Below, one piece after another: positions 1 through 5,953 of a DNA stretch of 6,137 nucleotides; the first letter of the stretch is position 1, and each line of letters opens with the position of its first letter. Both the position numbers and the translations under genes were made by a program. This DNA is from Cohaesibacteraceae bacterium (GTDB taxonomy: Bacteria > Pseudomonadota > Alphaproteobacteria > Rhizobiales > Cohaesibacteraceae): the NCBI GenBank assembly GCA_016764535.1, contig JAESRR010000188.1:10393-16529 (forward strand), written 5' to 3'. Under the pieces are notes generated by a model. That model made no database searches, was not told the origin of the DNA, and worked only from the letters and a program-made list of their open reading frames with translations.

Positions 1-2178
1 TCGACCGATCTGGTGTTTTTGTTTGTGCTGTTTGGTGCTTTGCTCGATAAAGCAGGCGCCGGAAACTATTTTATCAAGGTTGCTTTCTCGCTGATGGGTC
101 ACTTCAGTGGTGGACCTGCGAAAGCTGCTGTTGTTGCCTCGGGTATGACTGGTTTGATCTCCGGGTCTTCCATCGCCAATGTGGTGACGACGGGAACCTT
201 TACCATTCCAATGATGAAACGGGTTGGCTTCAGTGCTGAACGCGCTGGTGCTGTCGAAGTCGCATCGTCGGTCAATGGTCAAATTATGCCACCTGTCATG
301 GGTGCTGCGGCGTTTTTGATGGTCGAATATGTAGGCATTCCTTATTTTGAAGTCGTAAAACACGCTTTCTTGCCTGCCATCATTTCCTATATCGCGCTTG
401 TATACATTGTGCATTTGGAAGCTGCGAAAATGGGCATGGTTGGTATGGCGAAAGTCGGCGACCAAAAATCAACAAAGGATGTGCTTTTATCCTGGGGTAT
501 TACGATTTCTGCCATTCTGGTTTTGGCAGGAGGAATGTACTACCTGTCACAGGTCTATGAAGCCCTTCAAACAACAACCGCACGATTGCTGCTGGTTGTG
601 GCTGTGATTGCCGCGCAATACATTATTGTGAGGTTGATAAAATCAAGTGCTTCTTCGTCGACGACCGCTAAAACGCTTTCCACCGGTGCAATGGTGCTGG
701 GTAATCTGGTCATCGGATCGTTTGGGCTGTTCTTCTTTATAAGTTTGATACGTGATTTGGCTGGAAAAGGACTGACACCATGGGTTATTGGTGTTGTCGT
801 CCTCATCGCCTATGTCGGACTTGCACGATTTAGTTCGTCCTATCCTGATTTGGAAATGGATGATCCGAATGCCCCTGTAACCAAATTACCGGAAATTGGC
901 CCAACAGTTAAATCCGGGCTTCATTTTCTGTTACCTGTTGTCGTGCTTATCTGGGGCTTGATGGTTGAGCGTTTGTCTCCATCATTGTCAGCATTTTGGG
1001 CCACTGTGCTTATGATGTTTATATTGCTAACCCAGCGGCATTTGTTTGCGATGTTCCGCAAGGAACGCGTATCCGGAACATTGAAACGCGGATTGTCCGA
1101 ACTTGTTGACGGCATGATTAGTGGCGCACGCAATATGATAGGTATCGGTATTGCGACAGCAGCGGCAGGTATAATCGTTGGTGCAGTGGATCAAACAGGT
1201 GTTGGTGGCAAACTTGCTGCGCTTGTTGAATTTCTCTCGGCTGGCGAGATTATGCTGATACTGCTTTGGACAGCGGTTTTGAGCCTCATACTTGGAATGG
1301 GCTTGCCAACAACAGCAAACTATATTGTGGTTTCTTCTCTTTTGGCTCCGGTCATCGTCAGTCTGGGTCAACAGAATGGCCTGATTGTGCCACTGATTGC
1401 TGTACACATGTTTGTATTCTATTTCGGGATAATGGCGGATGTGACACCTCCGGTGGGGCTTGCGTCCTTTGCGGCGGCGGCCTTGTCGGGTGGAGACCCC
1501 ATCCGAACCGGATTTATAGCTTTCTTCTATTCGCTTCGTACGGCACTGTTGCCGTTTCTTTTCATCTTCAACACAGATTTGCTGCTGATTAATGTGACCG
1601 CTTTGGAGGGAGTGTTTATATTTGTCATTGCCACAGCGGCGATGTTGATTTTCACGGCCGGGATGCAGGGATATTTCCTTGTTAAATCCAGAATTTGGGA
1701 ATCAATCGCGTTGATCCTGATCGCATTCACACTCTTCCGTCCAGGTTTCTGGCTTGATTATGTTACGCCTCCTTATGAAGATTTTGGTGGTGCGCAACTG
1801 GTCCAGACACTGGGAGAAGCCACCCCTGGCGATGAACTTCGTTTGCTGGTTAATGCTCAGGATGAGGTCGGTGATAATGTGACATTGACGATGCTTCTCA
1901 AAGTTGGAAACGAAGCAACAGGTGCAGAACGCCTGGAGGCTTACGGTCTTGAGATCATCGAACAGGACGGCAAATACATAGTTGACGGGGTGACATTTGA
2001 CAGTATTGCATCAGACGCCGGATTTGATTTTGACCAGGTGATCTACAAAGTTGGTAAACCATCTGATCGACCTGCGCGTCAGTTGTTTTACATTCCGGCA
2101 TTGTTGATGTTCGGTCTGATTATATTTTTGCAACGTCGCCGTCGTAGCCCGGCTCAAGCTGCAACAGCAGCAGCATAG
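1..2178 (+). CDS. TRAP transporter fused permease (4TM/12TM type) with C-terminal DUF3394-like module, 5' partial
   Basis: This is the membrane component of a tripartite ATP-independent periplasmic (TRAP) transporter, which imports a solute delivered by a periplasmic binding protein using an ion gradient. The frame is open from base 1, so the gene begins upstream; the GTG at 13 lies inside the conserved segment FLFVLFGALLDKAGAG and is not a start. 725 residues are visible. The DctM-type core shows GMTGLISGSS (visible residues 48-57), the following TTGTFTIPMMKRVGF, and later GMGLPTTANYIV with GIMADVTPPVGLA. A variable central part with extra hydrophobic helices lies at about 160-290. After about residue 535 come one or two helices, a soluble stretch (about 580-690) and a last helix before an Arg-rich tail (QRRRRS); this layout fits DUF3394, which is known on TRAP permeases. 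The ending of the soluble part looks PDZ-like, which is inference. The substrate cannot be told. The gene is followed after 9 bp by a Usp gene in the same operon. Confidence 0.95.
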   Translation, partial: STDLVFLFVLFGALLDKAGAGNYFIKVAFSLMGHFSGGPAKAAVVASGMTGLISGSSIANVVTTGTFTIPMMKRVGFSAERAGAVEVASSVNGQIMPPVMGAAAFLMVEYVGIPYFEVVKHAFLPAIISYIALVYIVHLEAAKMGMVGMAKVGDQKSTKDVLLSWGITISAILVLAGGMYYLSQVYEALQTTTARLLLVVAVIAAQYIIVRLIKSSASSSTTAKTLSTGAMVLGNLVIGSFGLFFFISLIRDLAGKGLTPWVIGVVVLIAYVGLARFSSSYPDLEMDDPNAPVTKLPEIGPTVKSGLHFLLPVVVLIWGLMVERLSPSLSAFWATVLMMFILLTQRHLFAMFRKERVSGTLKRGLSELVDGMISGARNMIGIGIATAAAGIIVGAVDQTGVGGKLAALVEFLSAGEIMLILLWTAVLSLILGMGLPTTANYIVVSSLLAPVIVSLGQQNGLIVPLIAVHMFVFYFGIMADVTPPVGLASFAAAALSGGDPIRTGFIAFFYSLRTALLPFLFIFNTDLLLINVTALEGVFIFVIATAAMLIFTAGMQGYFLVKSRIWESIALILIAFTLFRPGFWLDYVTPPYEDFGGAQLVQTLGEATPGDELRLLVNAQDEVGDNVTLTMLLKVGNEATGAERLEAYGLEIIEQDGKYIVDGVTFDSIASDAGFDFDQVIYKVGKPSDRPARQLFYIPALLMFGLIIFLQRRRRSPAQAATAAA

Positions 2179-2183
2179 GAGGG
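2177..2183 (+). promoter_or_regulatory. Strong Shine-Dalgarno site for the Usp gene
   Basis: AGGAGGG begins inside the TAG stop codon of the permease and ends 4 bases before the ATG at 2188. Such a strong site overlapping the upstream stop suggests efficient, possibly coupled, translation of the stress protein from the transporter message. Confidence 0.8.
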
Positions 2184-2187
2184 AAAT

Positions 2188-2616
2188 ATGTTTAAACGTG
2201 TCCTTTTAGCCATTGATTTGCAGCAAAAAGACAGCTGGGATAAGGCTTTGCCCACTGGTATTGAATATGCAAAAGCTTTTGGTTGTACCTTGCATGTGAT
2301 GACTGTTGTACCAAATTTTGGTTCAAGCATCGTTGGTTCTTTCTTTCCAAAGGACCATGAAGAACAAGTCATGGAAGGAACCAACAAGGCTTTGCATGGT
2401 TTTGTGACAGAAAACATTCCCTCTGATATCTCGGTGCAACATATCATCGGTCATGGAACCGCCTATGAGGAGATACTACGGGTTGCAGAAGAGATCGATT
2501 GTGACCTGATAATCATGGGTGCGCATCGTCCCAAAATGGAAGATTATCTTCTGGGACCAAATGCTGCCCGTGTTGTGCGGCATGCAAATTGCTCTGTACT
2601 TGTTGTGCGCCGCTAG
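2188..2616 (+). CDS. Universal stress protein, UspF/UspG-like, TRAP-associated
   Basis: This is a 142-residue single-domain UspA-superfamily protein of normal family length. The N-terminal strand FKRVLLAID carries the conserved Asp10 that contacts adenine in ATP-binding members. The C-terminal part has LIIMGAHRP (108-115), YLLGPNAARVVRHA (120-133) and SVLVVRR. This resembles the E. coli UspF/UspG pattern, where the strict G-2X-G-9X-G(S/T) loop is altered: Arg114 replaces the second Gly, the loop is one residue shorter, and Pro124 stands where Ser or Thr usually contacts phosphate. Nucleotide binding is therefore likely but not certain. A Usp gene at the end of a TRAP operon recalls TeaD of the Halomonas ectoine transporter TeaABC, an ATP-binding protein that modulates uptake; a similar cytoplasmic role here is inference. 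It is the last gene before the terminator at 2649-2677. Confidence 0.95.
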   Translation: MFKRVLLAIDLQQKDSWDKALPTGIEYAKAFGCTLHVMTVVPNFGSSIVGSFFPKDHEEQVMEGTNKALHGFVTENIPSDISVQHIIGHGTAYEEILRVAEEIDCDLIIMGAHRPKMEDYLLGPNAARVVRHANCSVLVVRR

Positions 2617-2648
2617 GCGAAACGGTAAAATACATAGTCAAATTTTGG

Positions 2649-2677
2649 AAGGCCCGGTTACTGACCGGGCCTTTTTT
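2649..2677 (+). terminator. Intrinsic terminator of the TRAP-Usp operon
   Basis: A perfect 8-bp stem, GGCCCGGT (2651-2658) and ACCGGGCC (2664-2671), with a 5-base loop is followed at once by six T (2672-2677). Two flanking A-T pairs can extend the stem. It lies 32 bases after the Usp stop and just before the end of the convergent amidohydrolase gene. Read on the minus strand the hairpin is followed by only TT, so it should work mainly for the plus strand. Confidence 0.92.
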
Positions 2678-2687
2678 CGTTGTTGAT

Positions 2688-3473
2688 TTACTCTTTTACA
2701 TAACGCGGATACGACAATTTTGAAGCACGGGAAAAATCAAGATCAATCTCGATAGTCAAAAATGGATTATCCGGATCTGTGCATCCCATTACATCTCCCT
2801 CTGGCGAAATAATCCATGATAACCCGCCAAGATTTGCAAAGCTGTCAGGCTCTGCATAAAGGTTAGACGACAAGTGCCACGCTCCCGACACCACTGCAGC
2901 AGCCTGTCCGCCCGCGAGCCATTTATCGGTGCTTCCATGCGGTGTTGCACGTGGGCAACACAGGATATCTGCATTCAGTTTTGCGTACTGCCTTGCATGC
3001 TCATAAAACCACATTTCGGTACAAATGGTTGTTCCAATACGGGTATTTCCGCTCCGTACGAGTGGGAATTCAGAATCGCCCATATCGTACCAGCTGGCTT
3101 CCCAATAACCCTCTTCATCAGGCAAATAGCGTTTATCATGAAAGCCGGAAGCTCCGGATTTAGGTGTCCAGATGTAAGCTTGATTGCGCCTTGATCCAGT
3201 TGCCATAATTGTTGGTCGGGTTGACAGAATTGCTTCGACACCAAGTCTGGCCAATTGCTCAATCTGTATATCATGTGCATCAGTTGCGGACTGCCATCTT
3301 TTTGTGTTGGGTTCGGGATCGGCCGCAAGCCAGTTAAAGAAAGGCATTTCCGGTAGCAAAAGAAATTGCGATTTTTCGACGACAAGATGCTCTACCAACG
3401 CAGACAAATCGTCTACCTGTCTTTCAGAATTGTTGTTAAGTTGTACGACGGTAACGCGCAGATTATTGCTCAT
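2688..3473 (-). CDS. Nitrilase-superfamily carbon-nitrogen hydrolase
   Basis: This is a 261-residue cytoplasmic CN-hydrolase that would cleave a nitrile, amide or N-carbamoyl C-N bond through a covalent thioester. The catalytic Glu-Lys-Cys triad is complete: Glu42 in LLLPEMPFFNW, Lys114 in FHDKRYLPDEEG and Cys151 in GTTICTEMWF. The glycine-rich HDKRYLPDEEG and the LCCPRATP strand after the nucleophile are typical of the superfamily. It is slightly shorter than the usual 270-300 residues, with no extra domain and no signal peptide. I chose the ATG at 3473 because the protein then starts MSNNLRVTVVQLN, the usual first strand, with a modest GGAAAA upstream. The longer frame would use a GTG at 3524 without a ribosome site. 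The substrate (for example carbamoylputrescine, an omega-amide or a small aliphatic amide) cannot be told. It is divergent from a ruined Lrp/AsnC regulator that may once have controlled it. Confidence 0.93.
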   Translation of the reverse strand: MSNNLRVTVVQLNNNSERQVDDLSALVEHLVVEKSQFLLLPEMPFFNWLAADPEPNTKRWQSATDAHDIQIEQLARLGVEAILSTRPTIMATGSRRNQAYIWTPKSGASGFHDKRYLPDEEGYWEASWYDMGDSEFPLVRSGNTRIGTTICTEMWFYEHARQYAKLNADILCCPRATPHGSTDKWLAGGQAAAVVSGAWHLSSNLYAEPDSFANLGGLSWIISPEGDVMGCTDPDNPFLTIEIDLDFSRASKLSYPRYVKE

Positions 3474-3505
3474 GAATTTTCCAATGCCTGAATATTTTTG
3501 CAATG

Positions 3506-3533
3506 AGAATAGGAAAATTGTCACTTATCGCAA
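3506..3533 (-). promoter_or_regulatory. Possible promoter of the nitrilase-family gene
   Basis: On the minus strand, TTGCGA (3533-3528) and TATTCT (3511-3506) are separated by 16 bases, each matching the sigma70 consensus at 4 of 6 positions. Initiation near 3499 would give a leader of about 26 bases. The match is weak and the region is AT-rich, so other hexamers are possible. Confidence 0.3.
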
Positions 3534-3562
3534 TATACGAATTGTACTGTTGTGTGGCGTTT

Positions 3563-3599
3563 CTATGCATTTTGTATAAATTTTATATGGAATGTATAG
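3563..3599. promoter_or_regulatory. Extended palindrome, candidate Lrp/AsnC-type operator
   Basis: The inner arms TATAAA (3575-3580) and TTTATA (3582-3587) form a perfect palindrome about T3581. The outer arms CTATGCAT (3563-3570) and ATGTATAG (3592-3599) match at 7 of 8 positions and share exactly that centre. The element ends one base before the ATG of the broken regulator and lies upstream of the nitrilase-family gene. AT-rich palindromes between an Lrp/AsnC gene and its divergent target are typical binding sites, so an autoregulatory or activating operator is a reasonable inference. The inner arms also resemble -10 hexamers. Confidence 0.5.
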
Positions 3600-3892
3600 A
3601 TGGATGACACAGATCGGGAATTATTGAAGCTGTTGGGGGACCATGCGCGCAAGCCTGTCATCGCGTTTTCGGGATCAATTCCATTCGGTATTGCGTGGTA
3701 ACGGTGGATCGGAATTATTCGATTTATTTTAAATTCCCTGAGGTGATCCAAATGTACATGGTGGCCGGTCGATATGATGTATGCCTGCTGCCGGAAGACG
3801 ACAGTTCAGAACAAGTCGGTGCAAAGTTGGATGTCATGCGAAAGAACCCGGACATTCTACAAACAGACACATGTGTTGTGTTGTCGAAATAA
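3600..3892 (+). pseudogene. Lrp/AsnC-family transcriptional regulator remnant (internal deletion and frame change)
   Basis: The ATG at 3600 opens with MDDTDRELLKLLGDHARKPV, which is the classic first helices of an Lrp/AsnC helix-turn-helix domain, but the frame stops at 3699-3701 after 33 residues. In another frame, ending TAA at 3890-3892, the sequence reads VVTVDRNYS, then FPEVIQMYMVAGRYDVCLL and a final QTDTCVVLSK. This is the ligand-binding RAM domain with its GRYD turn. Intact members have about 140-165 residues, whereas only about 97 codons remain. The recognition helix, the linker and probably part of the first RAM helix are missing, so this is a real deletion and not a single-base reading error. 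The remaining RAM fragment (a GTG at 3695 is available) could at most make a 65-residue domain without DNA binding. The divergent nitrilase-family gene is the likely former target, by analogy with common Lrp/AsnC layouts. Confidence 0.75.
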
Positions 3893-3913
3893 CTGGATCG
3901 AAAAGGCAGGTAG

Positions 3914-3937
3914 TCCGGCTCAATTTGCAGAGCCGGA
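3914..3937 (-). terminator. Inverted repeat, probable terminator of the DOMON/small-protein operon
   Basis: Perfect 8-bp arms TCCGGCTC (3914-3921) and GAGCCGGA (3930-3937) enclose an 8-base loop, 9 bases past the minus-strand stop codon at 3947. Only a short TTTT follows, 9 bases beyond the stem on the minus strand, while on the plus strand a T6 run lies 13 bases away. It is therefore a non-canonical or weak terminator, possibly serving both the minus operon and the plus-strand pseudogene. Confidence 0.5.
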
Positions 3938-3946
3938 TTGAACTTG

Positions 3947-4273
3947 CTACTTTTTTGCTGTGTTTTCCGGGTCACCCGGCACAATACGGGTGATAGTCCC
4001 GGCAGCATTGCCATCAGGACCGATATACGTAAACTTTCCTGGTTGATAGTCAATTTTCCAGTTCCCTTTTGGGCCATTGTTCCAGCGAACGAAATAGCCT
4101 TCGGACCCTATTTCGTAGGTGCCGTGCCAGATGGGGCCTCCGTTGGGAAGCGCCATGTGAACTTCAGTTTTTGTGGGATAATAGATGATTGCATCTGTGC
4201 CTTTGCCTGTATCAACATAATGTGTAGATCCGACCATCAGAACAGCAAGTACCTTGGCAGTAAGAATTGACAT
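3947..4273 (-). CDS. Hypothetical small protein, beta-rich, second gene of the DOMON operon
   Basis: This is a 108-residue protein I cannot assign to a named family. It has no cysteine. After a short hydrophobic start (ILTAKVLAVLMV, 3-14) it is rich in Gly, Tyr, Trp and Asn, with apparent strand-turn repeats: YEIGSEGYFVRW, GNWKIDY and FTYIGPDG, ending ITRIVPGDPENTAKK. This resembles small beta-barrel-like proteins of the bacterial envelope, which is only an impression. The start is secure: AGAAGGAGAT lies 5 bases before the ATG, and the frame is closed upstream by the TAG of the preceding gene. The N-terminus could be a short signal peptide, but no A-x-A cleavage site is seen (the expected place reads STHY), so export is doubtful. 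The gene follows the DOMON gene after 12 bases in the same frame, so the two are surely co-transcribed. Confidence 0.85.
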   Translation of the reverse strand: MSILTAKVLAVLMVGSTHYVDTGKGTDAIIYYPTKTEVHMALPNGGPIWHGTYEIGSEGYFVRWNNGPKGNWKIDYQPGKFTYIGPDGNAAGTITRIVPGDPENTAKK

Positions 4274-4285
4274 ATTGATCTCCTT

Positions 4286-4810
4286 CTAGAGTGTGATTGG
4301 GTAGTGTTTACGCCACGCAGAATGGTGGTTAAAGTCGGTGTCTTGTGACCAGGCCAGTATCAAATTGGTTTGTGACCCGCCAGCGAGTTGCAAGGTAGGG
4401 CGGTGACGCATCGAGTGAGGGAGTGAAAAACGGATTTGAGAAAACTCTCCGTTATATGCTCCTTCCAGATCCTTCAGATGAGTCTCAAGGTTTAGTTTAC
4501 GAACATCAAAGTGGCTGCCGTTTCGTGTTAAATGTTCTTCGGCCCTGGGTCTCTTTTCTGAAGCCACAGCCATCACAAACCGCATGTTTCCAAGGCCGGG
4601 ATGCTCGTTAAAACCAATGGCCAACCATCCAGCAGTAGGGGCCGACATGGATAAGCGGACACGATGCGTATCGTGTGACCAGCCAAACGATACGCGTCCA
4701 TCTATCAGGGATCCTGGTGTGATATTGATCGCCTTCACCTGTTCAGGCAGTGATACGAACCCGGTTCCAATTGCGGTCAAACACAATTTTACAAACTGCC
4801 TCTTATTCAT
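4286..4810 (-). CDS. Exported DOMON-domain protein with KR-type Tat-like signal
   Basis: This is a 174-residue protein. Residues 1-27 look like a signal peptide, MNKRQF-VKL then a hydrophobic LTAIGTGFVSL and VKA before the likely cleavage site. KRQFVK resembles the Tat motif with Lys for the first Arg. From about 38 to 174 the chain follows a DOMON pattern: VSFGWSHD, then PTAGWLAIGFN (58-68), GLGNMRFVMA, LQLAGG, and LILAWSQDTDFNHHSAWR (150-167) near the end. DOMON domains bind haem or sugars and often serve in extracytoplasmic electron transfer. Met76 or Met80 and His162 or His163 are candidate haem ligands, by analogy with the Met/His pair of cellobiose dehydrogenase cytochrome. This is inference. 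I chose the ATG at 4810 because AAAGGA lies 8 bases upstream and the signal begins there; a longer TTG-started frame would run through the control region. The gene is divergent from marR. Confidence 0.85.
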   Translation of the reverse strand: MNKRQFVKLCLTAIGTGFVSLPEQVKAINITPGSLIDGRVSFGWSHDTHRVRLSMSAPTAGWLAIGFNEHPGLGNMRFVMAVASEKRPRAEEHLTRNGSHFDVRKLNLETHLKDLEGAYNGEFSQIRFSLPHSMRHRPTLQLAGGSQTNLILAWSQDTDFNHHSAWRKHYPITL

Positions 4811-4832
4811 ACGCACTGTCCTTTCTTGAGTT

Positions 4833-4851
4833 TCATCAAGTAAGTTGATAA
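4833..4851. promoter_or_regulatory. Operator 2 (degenerate MarR-type palindrome)
   Basis: TCATCAAGTAAGTTGATAA matches operator 1 at 14 of 19 positions and keeps the core TCAAGTnAnTTGA. Its centre (4842) is 37 bp from that of operator 1, about three and a half helical turns. It overlaps the -10 hexamer and start site predicted for the DOMON promoter, where binding would block transcription. Confidence 0.65.
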
Positions 4852-4876
4852 TTAGGGTAAAGAATATTATCGTCAA
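4848..4876 (-). promoter_or_regulatory. Predicted promoter of the DOMON/small-protein operon
   Basis: On the minus strand TTGACG (4876-4871, 5 of 6) and AATTAT (4853-4848, 4 of 6) are 17 bases apart. The -35 hexamer lies inside operator 1 and the -10 hexamer touches operator 2, so repression by the divergent MarR protein would be direct. The leader to the ATG at 4810 would be about 30 bases. Confidence 0.55.
4865..4870 (+). promoter_or_regulatory. Possible -10 element of marR
   Basis: TATTAT matches the -10 consensus at 5 of 6 positions. No good -35 hexamer lies at the right distance (TTGATA at 4845 is only 14 bases away). The start would fall near 4877, within operator 1, which would allow autoregulation. 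Confidence 0.35.
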
Positions 4877-4888
4877 GTTACTTGACGA
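4870..4888. promoter_or_regulatory. Operator 1 (perfect 19-bp palindrome, MarR-type)
   Basis: TCGTCAAG (4870-4877) and CTTGACGA (4881-4888) are perfect inverted repeats around TTA. The site lies 18 bases before the marR ATG at 4907 and contains the -35 hexamer of the divergent DOMON promoter. Its size and place fit a MarR dimer operator; the assignment to this MarR is inferred from position. Confidence 0.75.
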
Positions 4889-4906
4889 ATTAAAGTGCAA
4901 TGTTCA

Positions 4907-5356
4907 ATGAAAAGTGATCACAAAAAACCGGACTTGATTGACCACATCGGGCTGGAGTTATGGCGAGCGACCCGGTCATGGAAGCAGCACCTGAACGAGG
5001 TAATGGTCGAAAATGGATATATGTGGTTCGGTGAAGCTCGCGGTAAGCTTATTCAATACATAAGATTTTCGGGCACTCCCCAAACAGAGCTCGCCTTAAA
5101 AACGTCTATGACAAAACAAGCAATCCAGCAACATCTGGACGATCTGGTTAAGGACGGGATTGTTGAACGGATTAGCGATCCTGCCGATGCCAGAAAGAAA
5201 CTGGTGAAACTATCCGTTGCAGGAATGGAAGCTTTCAGGACAGCGAACAAGGCCAAACGTGAAATTGAACAGCGTTACGAAGCTCGAATTGGTAAAGAAG
5301 GCATGATGGCTCTGAGAAGAGCGCTTGAATTAATCATTGAAGATGATGGTGGTTGA
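4907..5356 (+). CDS. MarR-family transcriptional regulator
   Basis: This is a 149-residue winged helix-turn-helix protein of usual MarR length. An N-terminal dimer helix (LIDHIGLELWRATRSWKQHL) leads to the DNA-binding part at about 57-105: TPQTELALKTSMTKQAIQQHLDDL as the HTH, and DGIVERISDPADARKKLVKLSVAG as the wing with the family's D-x-R-like signature. A C-terminal helix completes the dimer interface. A GTG at 4895 would add four residues including a Cys. I prefer the ATG at 4907, though neither start has a clear ribosome site. From the ATG the protein has no cysteine, so a thiol switch of the OhrR type is unlikely and a small-molecule ligand is more probable. It is divergent from the DOMON operon and probably represses that operon and itself through the two palindromes at 4833-4888. 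ogt follows after 69 bp on the same strand. Confidence 0.92.
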   Translation: MKSDHKKPDLIDHIGLELWRATRSWKQHLNEVMVENGYMWFGEARGKLIQYIRFSGTPQTELALKTSMTKQAIQQHLDDLVKDGIVERISDPADARKKLVKLSVAGMEAFRTANKAKREIEQRYEARIGKEGMMALRRALELIIEDDGG

Positions 5357-5425
5357 GTTTCGGATCCTTTAAAACAGGAACAACCACGCAGGATATCTTC
5401 TATCATAACAAAGCGACCAAAGAAC

Positions 5426-5953
5426 ATGTCAGAGATACCCACCCGGTTCAGATATTATGACAGTCCCCTTGGCTCACTTTTACTTGCAGGACGTGATGAT
5501 GCACTTACGCATATGTTTTTTCCGCGCGAAAACAGCGCGGTAGAACCTGATACCAACTGGGTATCTGATAACGGGTGTTTTCCCGATGTAATTTCACAAC
5601 TGGGTGCGTATTTTGCGGGTGAATTGCAGGAGTTTGATGTTCCATTGGAACTGAATGGTACGCTCTTTCAAAAAACAGTATGGAAAACCCTGCTCACGAT
5701 TCCATTTGGTGAGGCATGGTCATATGGTGACGTTGCTCATACCCTTGGAAATGCCGGTGCCAGCCGCGCTGTTGGTCTTGCGAATAATGCCAATCCGATC
5801 CCGATTATCGTTCCATGTCATCGTGTGATTGGCGCCGACAGGTCACTGGTCGGATTCGGTGGCGGGCTGGATGCAAAAATCTGGTTGCTAAGGCATGAGA
5901 ATATCCGGTTTCGTGGTGATGAAGGGATCAATCAACTTGATTTACCGTTGTGA
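5426..5953 (+). CDS. ogt: Methylated-DNA--protein-cysteine S-methyltransferase (O6-alkylguanine-DNA alkyltransferase)
   Basis: This is a cytoplasmic suicide repair protein that moves an alkyl group from O6-alkylguanine (or O4-alkylthymine) in DNA to its own cysteine. At 175 residues it has the length of stand-alone Ogt, with no Ada N-terminal regulator domain. The N-terminal fold starts YYDSPLGSLLLAG. The catalytic domain shows FQKTVWKTLLTIPFGEAWSYGDVA (81-104), the Arg finger in GASRAVGLANN (Arg114), the active site IIVPCHRVIG with nucleophile Cys131, GFGGGLDAKIWLLRHE and the partner Glu158. All key residues are present. The ATG at 5426 gives the expected N-terminus, although its ribosome site is poor. 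It lies 69 bp after marR on the same strand, so it may be read through from marR or from an unrecognised promoter in the gap; a possible -10 TATCAT at 5401 has no fitting -35. Confidence 0.97.
   Translation: MSEIPTRFRYYDSPLGSLLLAGRDDALTHMFFPRENSAVEPDTNWVSDNGCFPDVISQLGAYFAGELQEFDVPLELNGTLFQKTVWKTLLTIPFGEAWSYGDVAHTLGNAGASRAVGLANNANPIPIIVPCHRVIGADRSLVGFGGGLDAKIWLLRHENIRFRGDEGINQLDLPL

Noticed and set aside
1027..1592. Open frames over 100 codons inside the TRAP permease on both strands
   Set aside because: They are antisense or shifted shadows of a clearly conserved membrane protein, with unlikely composition.
3474..3524. Upstream extension of the nitrilase-family gene from a GTG at 3524
   Set aside because: There is no ribosome site, and the extra 17 residues precede the normal first strand of the family. 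The ATG at 3473 fits better.
2874..3579. Plus-strand and other-frame open frames across the nitrilase-family gene
   Set aside because: They are shadows of a gene with an intact catalytic triad. One runs across the intergenic control region without a start signal.
3695..3892. A functional stand-alone RAM-domain protein starting at the GTG at 3695
   Set aside because: Stand-alone RAM proteins exist, but this fragment lacks a ribosome site and appears to lack part of the first RAM helix, so a pseudogene is the simpler reading.
4811..4900. Upstream extension of the DOMON gene from a TTG at 4900
   Set aside because: It would run through both operators and the predicted promoter and overlap the marR start. 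The signal peptide and ribosome site support the ATG at 4810.
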